From assembly GCA_900545785.1 (NCBI GenBank), contig URAA01000081.1, forward strand, positions 1 through 6,777: 6,777 bases of DNA, written 5' to 3'. Position 1 is the first letter of the stretch; each line of letters starts with the position of its first letter. The notes beneath the pieces were generated by a model. It was not told the DNA's origin. It saw only the letters and a list, made by a program, of their open reading frames with translations, and did no database searches. The stretch comes from an uncultured Dialister sp. (GTDB lineage: Bacteria > Bacillota > Negativicutes > Veillonellales > Dialisteraceae). Below, in pieces: positions 5,564 to 6,777 of this stretch. The translations under genes were made by a program, and so were the position numbers.

Positions 5564-6238
5564 ATGGAGATGGCTTTATATTACCGATGGTCGGTCTTTA
5601 TCCTGCTCTCGGTAGGTCTTGTTTTATTGATGAAACACGGTATACTCACTCCTTTTGTGTTTTGGTCCCGTATTCAATATTATACATTTTCCACCTTTAC
5701 CCTCTTTTTTCTTTGGCTGGGGGCGACTTTATTTAAGGCGGATATTCCTTATTTATATACGGCGGACTGCCGTTTCATCGTGGCAGCCTCTTTGGTGACT
5801 CTCTCCGTCATGTACCATGTCATTGTCAGGCCGGGGGCGATCAAAACTCACCGGCTGAATGATATCAGTTATGAGCATTTTTCTTTTTACAATTATATAT
5901 TCCACTATTTTATTCCGGTGCTGATGGTGGCAGACTATCTGTTTTTTGTGGATAAAACGGATTTGCACCCGTATATTGTGGTTTTATGGATGATTTATCC
6001 CGCTTTATATGTGGTTTTTGTATATTGGCGTGCCTGGGTGACCATCGTGACCAAGGGAAGATCTCATTTATATCCCTATACATTTATGGATCCTCGGACA
6101 AATGACTTCATAAGTATCACCAAAGGTTGCCTGAAAGTGGGATTTCAATTTTTCCTCATCGGACTTGCCGTCTACGCTGCAGGCGCAGGATTGTGGTATT
6201 TGGGGCTGCCGCCGCTGTCATGGACATATAACGGATAA
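5564..6238 (+). CDS. Pr6Pr-like six-helix integral membrane protein
   Basis: The protein has 224 residues with about six hydrophobic helices (near 9-23, 38-57, 69-88, 109-129, 137-157 and 189-211). The pattern fits the Pr6Pr family of uncharacterised membrane proteins: an aromatic segment YYTFSTFT (39-46) in helix 2, HYFIPVLMVADYLFF (114-128) in helix 4, YPALY (145-149), and YPYTFMDP (170-177) before the last helix. These conserved His, Asp and Tyr-Pro positions lie at or near membrane faces, but no enzymatic role is known to me. ATG 5564 is preferred because AGGAG (5554-5558) lies 5 bases upstream; an in-frame GTG at 5549 would put that site inside the gene. It follows the two-helix protein by 48 bases and precedes the PH-like gene by 30, so an operon is likely. 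The family call is from remembered motifs and moderately sure. Confidence 0.82.
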   Translation: MEMALYYRWSVFILLSVGLVLLMKHGILTPFVFWSRIQYYTFSTFTLFFLWLGATLFKADIPYLYTADCRFIVAASLVTLSVMYHVIVRPGAIKTHRLNDISYEHFSFYNYIFHYFIPVLMVADYLFFVDKTDLHPYIVVLWMIYPALYVVFVYWRAWVTIVTKGRSHLYPYTFMDPRTNDFISITKGCLKVGFQFFLIGLAVYAAGAGLWYLGLPPLSWTYNG

Positions 6239-6268
6239 CCGTTTCATCATCAAAAATAAGGAGATTTC

Positions 6269-6777
6269 ATGGAAACAAAAGTAAACAAAGCAAAAGGAAA
6301 AGATTTCACGGACATTTCCGTACCGGTCAAGAAATATTTGATCGTCTCCGGTCTGGGATTTGTGGCGCTTGCCGCCTATGCGGCCCGTCTGGCATGGGTA
6401 TATACGACCTTCGGAGCTTTTCCGCTCCAAGGGGTCATCATTCTGCTGGGGCTCCTCATCTTCCTGATCAATGTCATCACCTCAAAGTGTGTTTATACGC
6501 TGAAAGAAGATGAAGTGGAAATCATAAAGAAAAGTATCTTCAAAAAGAAAGAACTCCATATTCCTTATGATAAAATTTACGGCATCCATCATTTTAAAAA
6601 TCAGCTGATGAAGCCGGCAAGATACAGATATACCCATCACATGTATAACCAGCTGGATAATCGGGAAATCTGGTCCCTTCTTTACGACATCGGCGATCTG
6701 GAAAAAATCGGCCGTGTCATGATGACCGGTTCGGCTGCTTTCTGGCATGAATTTTCCCTCATTCTTCCCGACAGAGT
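6269..6777 (+). CDS. Membrane-anchored PH-like domain protein, 3'-truncated
   Basis: The frame is open from ATG 6269 to the window end, giving 169 complete codons. AAGGAG (6258-6263) stands 5 bases before the start. A polar N-terminus (1-20) is followed by two membrane helices, about 23-46 and 52-70. Then comes a beta-rich cytoplasmic part, CVYTLKEDEVEIIKKSIF and KKKELHIPYDKIYGI (74-106), which fits the first strands of bacterial PH domains: a Y-x-L-x-x-D-x-v-x-I pattern, a basic turn, then IPY-x-x-I. The remaining part (NREIWSLLYDIG, FWHEFSLILPDRV) is not one I recognise. The C-terminal length is unknown. It is the third gene of the likely membrane operon, 30 bases after the Pr6Pr-like gene. 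Bacterial PH-like proteins often work at membranes in complexes, but no substrate or partner can be named. Confidence 0.85.
   Translation, partial: METKVNKAKGKDFTDISVPVKKYLIVSGLGFVALAAYAARLAWVYTTFGAFPLQGVIILLGLLIFLINVITSKCVYTLKEDEVEIIKKSIFKKKELHIPYDKIYGIHHFKNQLMKPARYRYTHHMYNQLDNREIWSLLYDIGDLEKIGRVMMTGSAAFWHEFSLILPDR

Noticed and set aside
6482..6748. An 88-codon - strand frame near the right end
   Set aside because: It is opposite the PH-like gene, which has a strong ribosome binding site and a continuous frame to the window end.

Overview
This is a bacterial window with compact operons, strong AAGGAGG-type ribosome binding sites and sigma-A-like promoters. It suggests a Firmicutes-type anaerobe. 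The style of the proteins fits Negativicutes (Veillonellaceae, for example Dialister or Megasphaera), but that placement is an impression from protein character, not a proven one. The first 26 bases are not genomic. They match the Illumina TruSeq read-2 adapter, so genomic sequence starts at 27 and the window begins at an assembly edge. It also ends inside a gene.

Left part (27-2590, + strand): the end of an F1Fo ATP synthase operon in the usual order, atpG (5'-truncated; gamma, rotor stalk), atpD (beta, catalytic) and atpC (epsilon, inhibitory). It closes with a terminator built on a C(UUCG)G hairpin. The gamma subunit carries an acidic insertion at the place where the chloroplast enzyme carries its regulatory insert.

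Middle part (- strand): a small FMN nitroreductase (2611-3132) converges on the atp operon and probably shares its terminator. It has an extended -10 promoter. Upstream lies a 12-helix-class ArsB/NhaD/CitMHS-type ion permease (3453-4751) with its own promoter and terminator. Its leader holds three AT-rich segments that could form two mutually exclusive hairpins. Each of these two genes looks monocistronic.

Right part (+ strand): after an AT-rich intergenic region of about 500 bases comes a promoter and a likely three-gene operon of membrane proteins. The genes are a small two-helix protein with a highly charged tail, a six-helix Pr6Pr-like membrane protein, and a two-helix protein with a bacterial PH-like cytoplasmic domain that runs off the end. 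None of the three has an assignable biochemical role here. No tRNA, rRNA, CRISPR array, insertion sequence or phage gene was seen. Most of the window is ordinary chromosomal core. The least explained parts are the right-hand membrane operon and the permease leader.
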